From assembly GCA_000469685.2 (NCBI GenBank), contig LS997565.1, positions 41,069,166 through 41,133,165 of the forward strand: DNA of 64,000 nt, given 5' to 3'. Below are positions 34,801-46,700 of the stretch, piece after piece. Position 1 is the stretch's first letter. Each line of letters starts with the position of its first letter. Under the pieces are notes generated by a model, which had not been told where the DNA came from, made no database searches, and saw only the letters and a list, made by a program, of their open reading frames with translations. The translations under genes were made by a program, and so were the position numbers. The DNA comes from Haemonchus contortus (lineage: Eukaryota > Nematoda > Chromadorea > Rhabditida > Trichostrongylidae).

Positions 34801-37142
34801 GCCATATATCCTTGCCGTACAAGCGTTTCTGTTCTACATGCCACGGTTCATATGGAAATCACTTATTTCCGTTACCGGTATAGAAATATCTGACCAATCG
34901 ATAATCGATCACTAATTCAGAAGAAAGTCCTTTGACTATTTAGGGTACGATCTAGCCGGTGCGATTCAATATGTGGACGCATTTTGGACAACGGTGAAGT
35001 CCAATGACGCGACTTTTAAAGGTTGACATATTTTGGTCGAATCAAGGCTACACTTATATTGATAAAGTTTTTATTTGTTTATTTTTATTATATATTTTGA
35101 TGAAAATAACATATTTCCGATAGGATACATTTGCATTCGAACTGTTCCAGCTCGCATAGCCGCATTCGAAGGGCGTGCATCAGCCTACATATGGGATGGT
35201 TTACGGTTGGCAAGGAACAAAAACAGCCGAGACATGGCTCTCTACTACACAGTTTCCACGGTGATACAGACGTTGAACGCATGGCTTCAGGTGAGTCTGC
35301 GGTTCCGAAAATCGCGTGTCCTATCGTTCTCTTTCCATCAGAGCTCTTTTTAGTGGTTATGCCTGAATGCGCTATTGCAATCACCGCTTTACACACTTTG
35401 GGGACCCGCACTCGTTCATGATCTCATACGGGGAGACGATTGGCAGGTGAGGTAGAGATGATGACTAAATAATGTGAAAAAAACTTTCATGTACCTCATC
35501 CGTTCATTTACGAAAATCTTGAAAAACACTACATTCTCCCGAAAACAAAAAACAAAACATGCGTTAAGGCTTATCGATTGATTTTTCTTGCGTTTATACT
35601 CTGCAGAGTTGCCACGTTAGTCTGTCGCCTCCATTCCGGGCGATTTTCTGGTTTATCTTGGAATAGACGAGTAGTTGAATCCTTTAACCAATCTCTAAGT
35701 TTTCTAATTGTTAATCAAAACCCCGAGCCGTTGCCCCGAGTAGAAAGTGTAGGTCTCAGACGCGAGCGTACGCAACGCGTGTGACCATCCAGAGTTGATC
35801 ATGTACATGATATTGAGCAATCAATATTATTCAAATGCTTGTCAATTCGTCGACTGTAACACTACTTGCACTGCGCTCCAACGCGGTGATTTCTGATTTC
35901 AACTGATTTCTTCCCATGAAAGCCTGCTCTTGGGCTGTTTTACAGAATGAAGTGGGAGGAGTATGTTTGTTATATACCATGTTTCAGGTAACGGGACATT
36001 TCCCTCGCATTACCCATTGTGATTTCAATAGACGACGGCCAGCGAGCGTACAGGTATGTTGCGTTGTAAAATCAGGACATTTTGAGCTCACTTCATAAAT
36101 CATCGAATAGAAATGACTTACAAGCCCATTAGGTGAACGCCCAAGCCATTCCTGACTGCTCAACGGGGGACACTCCTCGGAACCTATGTTGCTTTTGAAA
36201 AAAATCCAGAATTCCAGCTTCGGTTTTGAACTTGTTGTTTGGATGAGTTTCACTTTGTTTCTGGGTTGCTACAATTACGCATTTACTGAGAAAAAGGTGG
36301 GATCCTGAAAGTCCTTTGGGGGCTCTGTGGTATCAGATTGAGATCCACTCTCCTTTGGTTGCTCCTCAGCCCTACCTACACTTTCTGAAGCCTTTAATGA
36401 AATGGTTACACACCCTGTTGACCAAGACGACCCACAGCATTAAGAGTTCATGAACTTCAAGTGTGTATTGTAGCATTATGGAGAGCTATTCGAGGATATT
36501 TAAGTGATCTTAATGATTTTCAGTTGGATACCGTACTCTGTGTATTGTCGCTGAATATTTACTATGAAAAGTTGTTCATATTTTTGTGGTTCTGGCTACT
36601 TTTCGTCGCTATTGTTTCCACATCGAATTCCATTTACTGGATTGGCAGTTTTTGCGTTAGCACAAAGGTGAGCGATTTATGTTTCTACTCCCTGAAAATG
36701 GCCGGATTCAGTAGAGAGAGCTTTTTGAAATCTATTGCCTACAGTATAGGATGAACGAGCTTGACCTTAGGTGTTCATTGGATACAATCTTAAATCTTCC
36801 TTGACGTTCAGGCTCGTCGTATCGTGAGTATGTATTTGGCAACTGATCCCAGTAAAGATTCCAGTCGATTGTCTACAGAGAAGTTTTTCAAAGTACTCGG
36901 ACCGGATGGGCTGTTCGTTCTTCAACAGATGGCGCTCAATTTGGGTGATATCCCAGCCAGGTCTGAACTATCGCCAGTTTGCCTATAACGTATGGAACGT
37001 CGAGATCTTCAAAAAATATGTATTTTGCAGTTACCTATCCATAGCGATGAGAAACGTGGGTGAACGTTGGATTGAAGAGGACCAGGACCACAATATGATC
37101 GTTGACGAAAAAACGCCATTGAAAAACTTTAAATCTGTTTAG
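31881..37142 (+). CDS. inx-6: innexin, INX-6 orthologue, 11 exons
   Basis: Exons: 31881-31958, 33312-33436, 34073-34190, 34799-34877, 34944-35021, 35151-35290, 35354-35446, 35988-36053, 36524-36667, 36812-36960, 37031-37142. Phases agree and give 393 residues, against 389 for C. elegans INX-6. Innexins are four-pass membrane proteins forming gap junctions and hemichannels. Visible landmarks: the first membrane segment (about 34-53), loop-1 cysteines C58 and C76, the innexin signature YYQW ending at residue 107, loop-2 cysteines C248 and C265, and the last membrane segment FIFLWFWLLFVAIV. The blocks AAFEGRASAYIWDGLRLARN, HFPRITHCDFNRRRPASVQ and ALNLGDIPASYLSIAMRN closely match INX-6 as I know it, which decides the orthology call. 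An earlier acceptor at 35123 would add nine residues absent from INX-6, so the one at 35150 was chosen. Intron 1 carries an 8-bp-TSD MITE. INX-6 in C. elegans acts mainly in pharyngeal muscle coupling; that role here is inference. Confidence 0.95.
32884..33282. mobile_element. hAT-like MITE with 8-bp target duplication
   Basis: The element is 399 bp, with inverted ends GGTGAAAATGTAGTTGGGGG matching over about 26 bp. It is flanked by exact 8-bp duplications CCAATTTA (32876-32883 and 33283-33290), the length typical of hAT insertions. It has no reading frame. It is in intron 1 of the innexin gene and stops 29 bp before exon 2 at 33312, so the insertion lies just outside the acceptor tract. Confidence 0.88.
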
Positions 37143-37316
37143 CCACCTGCCTCTGTTTATCTGATAAACAATCCGGTTCTGGACCATCCCGGGCATTACT
37201 CAATCATGTTCATGTACATGCTCTGCTTGATCAACGGCATCTTTACTTCAGGGATTTTACCGTAGTATTCGCTACGGAAGTGCCTAGCGTTGGATAACTC
37301 TTTTTTTTCGCAGCTG

Positions 37317-37322
37317 AATAAA
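37317..37322 (+). terminator. poly(A) signal of the innexin gene
   Basis: A canonical AATAAA stands 175 nt after the innexin stop codon, preceded by a T-rich stretch. This distance suits a nematode 3' UTR. Confidence 0.65.
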
Positions 37323-38650
37323 TTTTGTTATATTTTGTTTCTTGTTTACTGTGTTTACTTGACGAACTTAAGTTTCATCTGTCAAATTGAAATTCTTTGA
37401 TTGAGACCCACTCTGCAGGGAGGAATTGCCTGGAAAAAGCTTCTACAGCAATGCAAAAAGACCGGTGATGCCCTTTGATGTTCTGAAAATCAAAGAGCAG
37501 CCCAAATTTCACGCAAACATTTTCACGGACATGGACTAATTCTGCAATAAAATAATGCACTTTGAACATGAGACATAAGCTGATTACGGTATTATTCAAT
37601 AAGCATGAGCAGATGCTGTTCGTTTGATCAGTCAGACCATTTCGTTTTATTTCCAATGCTTACTTCATTGCACTTATTGCTCATGTCAGTACAAAAAGAG
37701 GCCGTTCTGACAATGACTAGTTTGTTTCGAGAAAGAAATTCGTCCAGAAACTCTGATCTCCAGCACGCAACTTCAAAACTCTGCCTTCCAAATCGAACTA
37801 ACAATTTCTGTGAGATCGTTCCTCGACTTCACAGAAACTATCAAATTGAGAACTCGCCGTTCCACGTTATCCCGGTAAGTTCTGAAGTGAAGTCCTCCCC
37901 GCATGCTCGAGAATCAGTGTTATAGATATTTTTAAATCTAATCTTTATAATTCATAAATTCAACTGACTACGGTTGGGGAGTGATTCGCCTCGGGCTGAA
38001 CATTTTCCCGGTTGGGCTAATTGACATGGAACTGATGGTCATTACAGCTTTACTGCATCTTGTTCAGATATACATACGGCGAGTTCCATTTCCACAGGGA
38101 CCTAGACCACAAACTGGACAATTCCAAAATGGCCGTCTAAAGTGTTCTCTAAAGTTCTTAAACGCTAAAAGGTACTTAGGACCCAACCTTGTAGTGACGC
38201 TTTTGTAGTGAGCTCATGAGGCTTCCAAAGCAAAGGCAAGCATGTCGCGAAGGGACAGAGGTTAACAGGATCGCTTCAGTGCACGTGAATCTCTTCCAAA
38301 GTCCAAACGTCACTCACTCTCTTCGGCAGCAAACGAAGGCTTCTATGGGGGGAGATGGGGGATTAAAAGGTACTAGTAACATCTTGCAATCGAGGTCAAC
38401 ATAAAACCTGACAAGTCCCCATACAATAACAATACGACCCTCCGACCAGAATAGAGTCTCTCTGTTCCACAGCAAAGCATCGAATGAAGATTCGCGAAAT
38501 CATCCGATGTACGGCATGTCTGACCAATTGAAATACCCATTTTCGACAAAGGGGAAAAGAAATCATGTAGTATAAGTGATAACATTGGGGAAAGTATAAT
38601 TTTTCAATAATAATGCGATCCTGCTGAGGTTTCCCTTGCTTTTTTACTCA
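37323..38650. other. intergenic region after the innexin gene
   Basis: No gene is assigned. A possible plus-strand exon (about 37766-37880) lies between ctgatctccag and a strong gtaagt donor, and a 75-codon plus-strand frame ends at 38208. Neither shows a recognisable domain or connects to the other in phase with confidence. Confidence 0.3.
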
Positions 38651-38704
38651 GGTTTGCCACAAGGTCTTCTCCTTCGGTCTTCTGCAGAAAAGCAGCGAGT
38701 TTTC

Positions 38705-39265
38705 ATGGCTCATCTGCTTTTCTTCATCAGCGTTATTACTCTTTCCATGGTAGGTCCTCATATGATGTTAGACCGATATTCCTGTAACTGAGACAAAAGA
38801 AAATTCTCTTCAGGCCTGTAAACCTCACATGCCAATGCCGACTTCTGTAGGCCTATTCAGCACTAATAGAACCGCTCTACTAGGAACTCAAGTTTTGGTG
38901 GATTTAAAATCAAATTTCAGAAAGAAAGTGGACCTAATGGGCATAGTGGGTAAGTGGGCTGCTCACTATAGAAATGTCATCGAAGAGTCGTCGCCGTGGT
39001 CCATCTTAGACATAGTTGCTTAGGTCGAACAACGAGTAGGAGAACCCAATCGGTATCGGAACGGTAACTATTTGGGAAACTTCCCAACTTCGACCCCACC
39101 AACGAACGATTTGGAATGCAACCAGGTAAACAACGTTCTCGTTCGCGATTTGAAGATTCAGTATATGATCGGGTGAACCTAAAATCTTCAAAGCCAATCC
39201 TCCACTTTTTTCAAACATCTTTTTTTGCAGAGATTTCTCACAAAATATTCCGTAGCAGGGGTTGA
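38705..39265 (+). CDS. candidate small secreted protein, 3 exons
   Basis: Exons 38705-38749, 38814-38949 and 39231-39265 join in phase to a 71-residue product. The first 15 residues (MAHLLFFISVITLSM) are hydrophobic and end just before ACKP, a good signal-peptide cleavage context. All three junctions have strong nematode signals: ggtaggt after exon 1, ctcttcag before exon 2, gggtaagt after exon 2 and ttttgcag before exon 3. An acceptor (tttttactcag) about 50 bp upstream of the ATG could receive a spliced leader. The mature peptide has one cysteine, one NRT glycosylation sequon and no domain I recognise. Exon 3 is short, so the true 3' end may differ. Confidence 0.4.
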
Positions 39266-40079
39266 AGGATGTGGAAAAGTTTTCTTTCTTCCCTCTGTCT
39301 TTCTCTCTCCTTTTTTCCTTCCTCTAATGCCCATCGAACGAACCGCTGTTTTTTGGGTGATGTCTCCGGTCCATTCTATCCACTTCACCTCAAGCCAGTA
39401 CTCTAGTTGCTCGGGATCCTTCTTCATCATGTCCCCTCATCTCTTCTTTGGGCCTCCACGTAGGCACTTCGCTTGACCCCCAAATTTTGCTGTCACCCTT
39501 TTCAGTGTAAAGTACTGCTCAACTTCGTGTATTTCTGCCATGCAACGTGTAACGTCATCGCCGGTTCCAGTACCACCACCACTATGGTCTTATCTATAAA
39601 ATAGGAGTTCATTCAATAATAATGATAAATTGGATGAATGTGAAAAACAACGAAAACAATTAATCAATGGAAAAATACTCGATATGGGAGGCATGAAATG
39701 ACTATAGAATGAACAAGTTTCACAAAACTGCAAGAGTTTGTTGTGCGGAACCACACACTGATTATCATGTGCAAATTTGAATACAAGGTCTAACATTCAT
39801 CATTGGATGCCAATAAATTTTTTCAGTTCATCATCATCGTCTGGGCAGTGAGAGTAGAAGGTCTATGGGCCCATTTCTCCATGCACCTCTCTTCGGTAGA
39901 GCAACAGTACAAACTCTACCTACTATGACATACTCTCCTCCTGTCCCTGAGGTCTCCATTGTCGTTGATAATGACTTTTTTCCTCGATTTTATTAAAAGA
40001 CGATATTGTAAATAATTATTGATCAAAGGCCATCAAACGAAAGAATAAATGTCATGAATGATTTTCGCAATTTGCCACT
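39266..40079. other. intergenic region, possible retrotransposon relic
   Basis: A minus-strand frame at about 39190-39430 contains KKD and WTGDI blocks with a highly charged tail and could be the decayed end of a retrotransposon, but the match is too weak to name. Nothing else is recognised. Confidence 0.25.
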
Positions 40080-40239
40080 ATTGGCTGCTTTCATAGTCCA
40101 CAATTTCGCGAGCGACCAATCGCTCGGCGGCGCTCATGGCTTGCGCCGCCTCCCCGACCGATCGCGCGACTGGTCGATCGGTCGCTCGCTCGATAGCGAT
40201 TGGTCACCCGCCAAATCGTGGACTATGAACGCAGCCATT
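40080..40239. mobile_element. palindromic MITE, family A copy 2
   Basis: A foldback of about 160 bp, beginning attggctgctttcatagtcc and ending ggactatgaacgcagccatt. The inverted ends match over about 45 bp (including gaccaatcgct and agcgattggtc), and the GC-rich core is itself partly palindromic with repeated ggtcgatcggtcgctcgctc-type units. Its termini match those at 6663-6780, defining a family. It has no coding capacity. Confidence 0.78.
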
Positions 40240-40800
40240 GAGATTTCCCTGATGAATTATGAACGGAATCTCATTTTGTTGTTTTCATTTCGACTATATT
40301 CGAGAGTGCTTGATTAATAAAAATAACAAGTTTGAAAGTTTTTTAGCACAAAAAAATGAGTTTTTGAAAAGAATGAATGGAAATCATACAGTAGTCGATC
40401 AATCGATTTTCAAAATGGACAAGCTTTTACGGATCCCGGCCATCAGGTCGATTTTTCGAGCCTTTTACATAAAACAAGGTTTTCCAAGGTTGGTTTTCTT
40501 GACCTTCTTACCCATCTATTTAACAACGAAAAGGACTGCAACCTTAAAGGAGAAGCCACAGAAAGGACCAAAAAGCCTACACGATTTGCCTGTAGTGGTT
40601 CCAGAAGATATGAAGAATCGGACTGGAAGGATACCCCGTTTCCTCTGGCATCGGTGACCTGCACCTTCTGAGACAGATGCGATTCACATTGAATCTCCAA
40701 CTGAGCGTAGCTGTGGTTGGAATAGCATTCTCTCAGGAAATTCTCGAAAACACTTGAATTCGTTCAGCACTAATAAATCAACTGTCAGCAAACGATCGTA

Positions 40801-42334
40801 CACTGGTGTGCAAAACTTAGGGACGAGATGGATAATGTAACATAAAACATTGAGGTCTGTGTGGAAATGCATGAAAGTGTGGGATGATATTGCTAGACCT
40901 ATGACGGTTATTCACAGAAATTTGGACATCCCTTGGTGGAGGAATAGTTCAAATAAAGCGACAAATATGGCTACCCGCACAAATCGAGGCAGCTGATAGG
41001 TACGAAAAAAATTTTCTTGTCAATCAGCCAGTAGCTACCAAGCACTGTGGTGTTATCCTTCTATACATCATATCCCGCGGACATCGTCTGGAGAACCTGG
41101 CACGAAGAAGGATCATCGAGAAACTCGAAAAAGGTCGAACCATGACGAGCGCAGCTCAGGCACCTTATATCGCTCACAGCGTTGTTTCACGTGCACGGGG
41201 AGCATTCCGAACCTCTTATACTGTTGCACGAAGGAGAGGAGGTGGTCGACTACGAACAACTACTATAAGGTAAGACCGCTACATTGTGCAGTAGGCAAGA
41301 AGAGATCCAAGTCAGTCAGCTTCTTTGATTGCAATGTCGTTTAACAGGATTTCAAAGCAAGCCATCCCACGCACTACAGTGTCACGACGACTGCAGGGTG
41401 GCGGTCTCTTCGCCCAATGACCACTACGTAGGATTCCTTTGATCCTCGCGAAGTGGCGAGACGGTTTAGGGTGGTGCCAGTAGCATAATAAACGGACCGA
41501 TGAGAAATGAGGCCGTTTGCTTTTTCGGATGGGAGCAGATTCAGTCTGAGCAGTGATTCTGGACACACCCTCATGGCCAGAGCTGAGGACACGCACTTCT
41601 CTCAGAAACGTTGTGGAACTTGATCGTTCTGGTGATCGAGGTGTTATGGTATGGGGAGGCATCATGCTTCGCAGCAGTACTAACCTTCGGATTTTTGAGC
41701 GTGGCACCCTTAACAGTCGCCGTTACTGTGAAAAGGAACTTCTCCCTAATGTGTATCTTTTCAGGACTGCAGTGAGCCCTGAATTCATTTTTGAGGATAA
41801 CAGTGCGCGACCGCATCGAACATCTCAGGTTGAAGAGTTTTTTACACAAGAGTTTACCCAGCGAATGTAGTGACGTGTCCGTTCCCTCGACCTGACATCC
41901 ATGAAGCACGTGTAGGACGCGTTGGGTAGAGGCATTAAAGCGCGTCCAAGTGCACCACTGACCATCCAGCAATTGTTAATTGCGCTGATAGAGGAATGGG
42001 ATGCCCTACCACAACAACTCATTTCCAACCTCATGGAAAGTATGGGATCGTGTTGCAGAGCATTTACTTCTGTCCGTGGTGATCACCTACCCTTTTCGGA
42101 GCCGCGTCGCTTTTTTTGAAGTGCTATGATAAGTTGTGAGGAACTATGTGTAATCGGTACCTTTCGATAAAAATGCCTTATTTGCTAGTTCTATTTCGAC
42201 TTTCTGCCGGTTATTTCCTGTGCAATACCGTAATGGCCCTCCCTTTGTATGGTATAAATTCCATCGAGCTCTGTCGTCTGGCAGAGGTTCAGTCATCGAA
42301 AGTTGCTTTTGTCCCTAAGTTTTGCACACCAGTG
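40801..42334 (+). mobile_element. Tc1-like transposon
   Basis: The 1,534-bp element has 24-bp inverted ends, CACTGGTGTGCAAAACTTAG and its complement, flanked by TA (40799-40800 and 42335-42336). Size, ends and target site fit a full-length Tc1-type transposon. It carries a broken transposase gene on the plus strand. Its right end directly abuts the Penelope-like fragment. Confidence 0.92.
41095..42110 (+). pseudogene. Tc1-type DDE transposase, broken
   Basis: Translation in shifting frames gives a helix-turn-helix N-terminus (MTSAAQAPYIAHSVVSRARG), then FSDGSRFSL, VMVWGGI, FEDNSARPHRT, and a C-terminus with PLTIQQLLIALIEEWDALPQ and SVRGDH. These are the successive blocks of Tc1 transposases. 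The first catalytic Asp is present in FSDGSRF, but the residue after it is Gly where Glu is usual. The second Asp is in EDNSARPH. Several frameshifts and stops (around 41280, 41500 and 41870) show that it is inactive. Confidence 0.88.
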
Positions 42335-42459
42335 TACTTTGGACAGTGCGTTCATTATGCAAATACACAAGTCCTTGCCCTACTGACATTGCTGATATGG
42401 GTGAATTTCCAAGGTAAATAGCCTGGAGGGTATCGACAAATGGACACAAAAGTCGAGCC

Positions 42460-43150
42460 TCTGTAGGCCATATCTCTTCAGTACGGATCTCCATGGTTTT
42501 CTCAAAGGATAACAGAATTTTGGGGTCTTTTGCGCGGATCCAAAACGCTTCCAAAGTTTTGCGCGCGGAGGTCGTGGGTTCACGCATCAAAATCCTGACT
42601 GAGACTTCAAACTCTACCCCTCCGTGGCGATTCCTACGATGGTCTCCGAGGGGGGTTTCAGGCCTTGAATTCTTCAGACCAGCTAGGTGTTCCTTGATCC
42701 TACATATCAAAGGCCGCCCGGTCTCACCTATGTATTCGTCCCCGCAGGTCTCACAAGTGATCAAGTAGATCACCCCTGAAGCCATGCAGTCCCCCTCACG
42801 CCCGTTGGGACAGATGACACAGTGGGGGGTTATGCAGAGACGGTCATACAGACGATTTTGAACCAGCTTTCTCCTGAGATTGGTAGGAGGAACTTCGACC
42901 ACCCGCACCATGTCATCAAGGCCACACCTGCGTAGAGCTGTTTTTACGTCAGAACTGACCGAGTCTGATACGAAGGGAAGGCAAAAGGTCACTTTCTCCA
43001 AACTTTCGTCAGTATGTCCGTGGGGTCTGCTACGTGGGGGTCTGCGAAGGGATTGTTCTTTCCAGGGATACCCATTAGTGATGGCCACCTCTCGAGCGAG
43101 CTCTACCGATTCTGCCACTTCGCGATCACCTGATGAAACCATTTTCGCTG
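42460..43150 (-). mobile_element. Penelope-like element fragment with GIY-YIG endonuclease domain
   Basis: A long minus-strand open frame encodes a zinc-binding stretch (CVICPNGREGDC) followed by GVIYLITCETCGDEYIGETG. This is the GIY-YIG nuclease core with the downstream arginine (CRIKEH) and a candidate catalytic Glu in KTLEAFWI. The arrangement of cysteine motif and GIY-YIG is characteristic of the C-terminus of Penelope-like retroelements. The reverse transcriptase part is absent, so this is a 5'-truncated fragment. Its 3' end lies next to the Tc1 element's right terminus, and its 5' end runs into an inverted copy of itself. Confidence 0.85.
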
Positions 43151-43635
43151 TGGGTATCCCTGGAAAGAACAATCCCTTCGCAGACCCCCCACGTAGCAGA
43201 CCCCACGGACATACTGACGAAAGTTTGGAGAAAGTGACCTTTTGCCTTCCCTTCGTATCAGACTCGGTCAGTTCTGACGTAAAAACAGCTCTACGCAGGT
43301 GTGGCCTTGATGACATGGTGCGGGTGGTCGAAGTTCCTCCTACCAATCTCAGGAGAAAGCTGGTTCAAAATCGTCTGTATGACCGTCTCTGCATAACCCC
43401 CCACTGTGTCATCTGTCCCAACGGGCGTGAGGGGGACTGCATGGCTTCAGGGGTGATCTACTTGATCACTTGTGAGACCTGCGGGGGACGAATACATAGG
43501 TGAGACCGGGCGGCCTTTGATATGTAGGATCAAGGAACACCTAGCTGGTCTGAAGAATTCAAGGCCTGAAACCCCCCTCGGAGACCATCGTAGGAATCGC
43601 CACGGAGGGGTAGAGTTTGAAGTCTCAGTCAGGAT
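43151..43635 (+). repeat. inverted copy of the Penelope-like fragment
   Basis: Bases 43151-43635 are the inverted copy of 42592-43074, with only two length differences that I could find: one extra C in a C run near 43186-43191 and one extra G in a G run near 43482. The two arms (483 and 485 bp) are separated by a 76-bp spacer, 43075-43150, that continues the original minus-strand coding sequence. The extra bases shift the frame in this plus-strand copy, so it does not encode an intact GIY-YIG domain. Confidence 0.93.
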
Positions 43636-43698
43636 AACAGAATTGCCTGGAGTTGCTAGCTCAAAGGATCACTTCAACCAGTAATATAGAGCTAAATA

Positions 43699-43750
43699 CT
43701 CCCAGACAAACGTAGGTCCAATTATTTTTCTAACTACGCTTGTCTGGGAG
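43699..43750. repeat. short inverted repeat
   Basis: ctcccagacaaacgtag and ctacgcttgtctgggag form a 17-bp stem with one mismatch around an AT-rich 18-base loop. The core tctgggagga also occurs in the SINE body, so this may be a rearranged SINE fragment. Confidence 0.6.
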
Positions 43751-46700
43751 GAGAAAATAAAATGTCTGTTCCGCCAACTGAATGCCAATATGAGGCGGGA
43801 GCCCATCCTTCACTCACTGCTCTACTCCTTTCCAAAGATCCAAAGAAGATGCCTACGGAGTTAGCCCCCCCCCCCCCCCCCCAAGAATTCATCATTGTCT
43901 ACACGAAACTATATCGTTCCATTGGACCAGTGAGAATTTGGATTTTAGGCTCCATCCCTGAAACTGATCTTGGTCAATGAAGGTGATGGTAACCGTCTCT
44001 TCCAAGCACAGAACCCTAGCGTAGTTCCTGAGTTGTTTCCGAAGGAAGAGATTCGGTATGGTCAAAGTTTACCTGGCTAATTTCAGCCACTCTGTTCGAT
44101 GATCACCCTTTTTACACTTCTAATCACAAGTCAAAGTCCCATCAATTCACTCTTAATGCGCTATCATTTCGATAACGATTCGATGAAGGAAGTTCTTGCG
44201 CCTGTTCAAATATTCGAGACTATTCGCCATAAATTCAAGTTATTCGGCGAAACACAAAGGGGTCTTTATGAGACTTATCACTCGGCAGTCTGTCATGATG
44301 ACGTGCCGCACCCGTCACATTGCGTTTTCGCTCAATCCCTCTTATCTTCGACAATTGTTTACTCTTCTTATTTTAGTGTTTTTCATAGTTTTTCCCTACC
44401 ACGTACCTCCTCTTGTGCTGTTTCTTTTATTTGCAAATGCACTTCAGATGGATTACCAATGTTTTCGTTCTCCTTCCTGCACCTTCCCCTTGCACACCAT
44501 TTCTCAGAGAACGGTCTCTCAGCCTTCGTTTGCCGCTGATTGGGTCGGATTATCGTTAGATTAGTTATCTTACGACAAGTTAAATGCGAATTCATAGGAT
44601 GTCCTAGACAAGTCGATTAAGGCCACTGTATTTTTTTTCTCCTCATCTTACTATATCGCTTCTTATGCATATAAGTCGATGTATAGCTCACAATTACTCT
44701 GCCCACATCGCTATTATATACACAATGGTTTTTATTCAAATCAGCCACAAAGGTATTACCACATAACACTTATTACTTCAAAAAAAAAACCACGGAAGTC
44801 TGCTTGTCCAAAGAGAAATAGCCTGTTCAGAAGTTACAGCGCTGCTCTAACTGAAGAGTAATTCAGCGGTTTTGTGAGAAGGAAGTTTCCTTGAGTGGGA
44901 AATTCTTTTTATAGCTAGCAACGTCTACTCCTTTGACCCTTTCCCAAATAGAGCTTCATGTGAATGAAGTACTGATAAATCATCCTCAATTTCATGGATT
45001 ACGACCTCAGAAGAATAAACAGAAAGCCCAGGTCTGGTCAGTCAAACAACTGCACTTTGAGCTTCAGACTCCCTTCAAGACTCTAGATGACTGGATTCTG
45101 GGTAGAGAGGGAATTCTCATAATAGTCTCTACGTACGGGCTTCCATAAACCTCATGTAATTTGTTTTAAACCCTCATGATTTTGTCATTAAAACTCCATT
45201 AGCTAACGTTTTGGCTTTGTCTCCTTTCTCAGAGACTGATGTGGATCTTATAGTTATAATGTCACTGATTACAAAATGAGAAGCTGTCTTAGGGGCGATT
45301 AGAGACGCTACCCATCGACTGGTCTAACGAAAGTCGACCTCACACCGTACCAGAGACGTGCTTTTTCAAAAAATAGTTCTGTTTTGATCGTCAGCCTTCA
45401 AGCCCCTCTCATTGTGTTTATTAGGGTCAGTGCCCCCTTTGCGTGCCTCGATGTTCCACTGAACGGTATAGACTCCGTAGTGATATAAGCTGATTCTGTG
45501 TAGAGAAATATCTCTAATGCTGCTATGGCGACAGGAAAGGGCAATGGCATAAGCTGGAACGGTCGCCGAGTCGAAGCTGCACATTTGCAAGAAAGCGGAA
45601 AGTGCATTTCAGAACCCTCTATGGTGCTCCATTCTGAGACTGACGTTGATTTCTTAAAGAAGAAAGAGACTTTTTATGTTTTCTCCTTCTCAGTGATTCA
45701 TTTGAAGCTTGGGTCTACTCAATCAAACTTCGTATTATTTCAGATCCAGAAGGGACGTACATCATTCTCTCCTGGGTCGTCTAAAAAGACGAAAGCACTT
45801 GAACGCTCTTTATTTCATATCTACTGGCATTGTATAGCCCAGACGCGCCTCCAACACTGCCATAACCCTGACGGGACTAAAGGTATGGGGATTTCGTTGC
45901 TTAACCGGAGGAGGTCCGACCCCGACCACCGATTATATCAGAAGTATTTCTAGATTTCAACAATCTGAACCCAAATATGTATCCACTTCTGAAAGAATCG
46001 CCTCCAGACGATCTTTCCATACTTTCACCTTTAATTTCTTGAGCATATGAACGCATCAAAGATTGACGGGAAGATATTTTTAAGTGTTTCCTTCTCATCA
46101 CTGAAAGTGCATTGAAGCGGATTAGATCGCCGTCGAACGGTGTTATCAGCTGTGGTCGGCAGTCGATCGTCCTCCAGGAGACCTCATTCGATCTTCAAAC
46201 AAACTTCTTCTTCGATCGTCAAGAAGGGATCGTTAGTCACTGCTGATCCATTTTAGCCAGCTAAGCAAAGCAGCCGGCGACTAGTTTAGAACAAATCGCT
46301 CTTCAACATTCCTCTAGACGCTATCAATCACCATCGGAACCATTAAGCTGCCATGTGATGAAAAACGCTCGTAGCCTATCGTGTTACGAGGAGAAGCCGC
46401 TTCATCCTCACTTTTCTTCCTTCTTTCAACCTCAGCTTCCCTGAGGACGAAATGCACTTTCAGTGGAAGCCCGAGCCCTAGCCACGTCCACATGAAGCTC
46501 CGCCGTTCAGAGGACTGCCGCGTTTTGTTTATTCTGTACTGTTTTTCCCCAGTACAGTATAAGGTTTCCTGATTCTGAATGTTTGTTCAGACTGCCCGAC
46601 TTTCTCCAATCGCCACTATTTTGGTGTATATGTACATGGACACCTCATTCCGTTACGAGGTAGGCGTGGCCAAAGTTGGTTCTCGAAGGAGAGTGTTTTA

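Noticed and set aside
35124..35150. Earlier acceptor for innexin exon 6 (after cgatag), adding nine residues
   Set aside because: INX-6 homology runs directly from the FK block to RIAAFEG; the acceptor at 35150 gives that join in phase.
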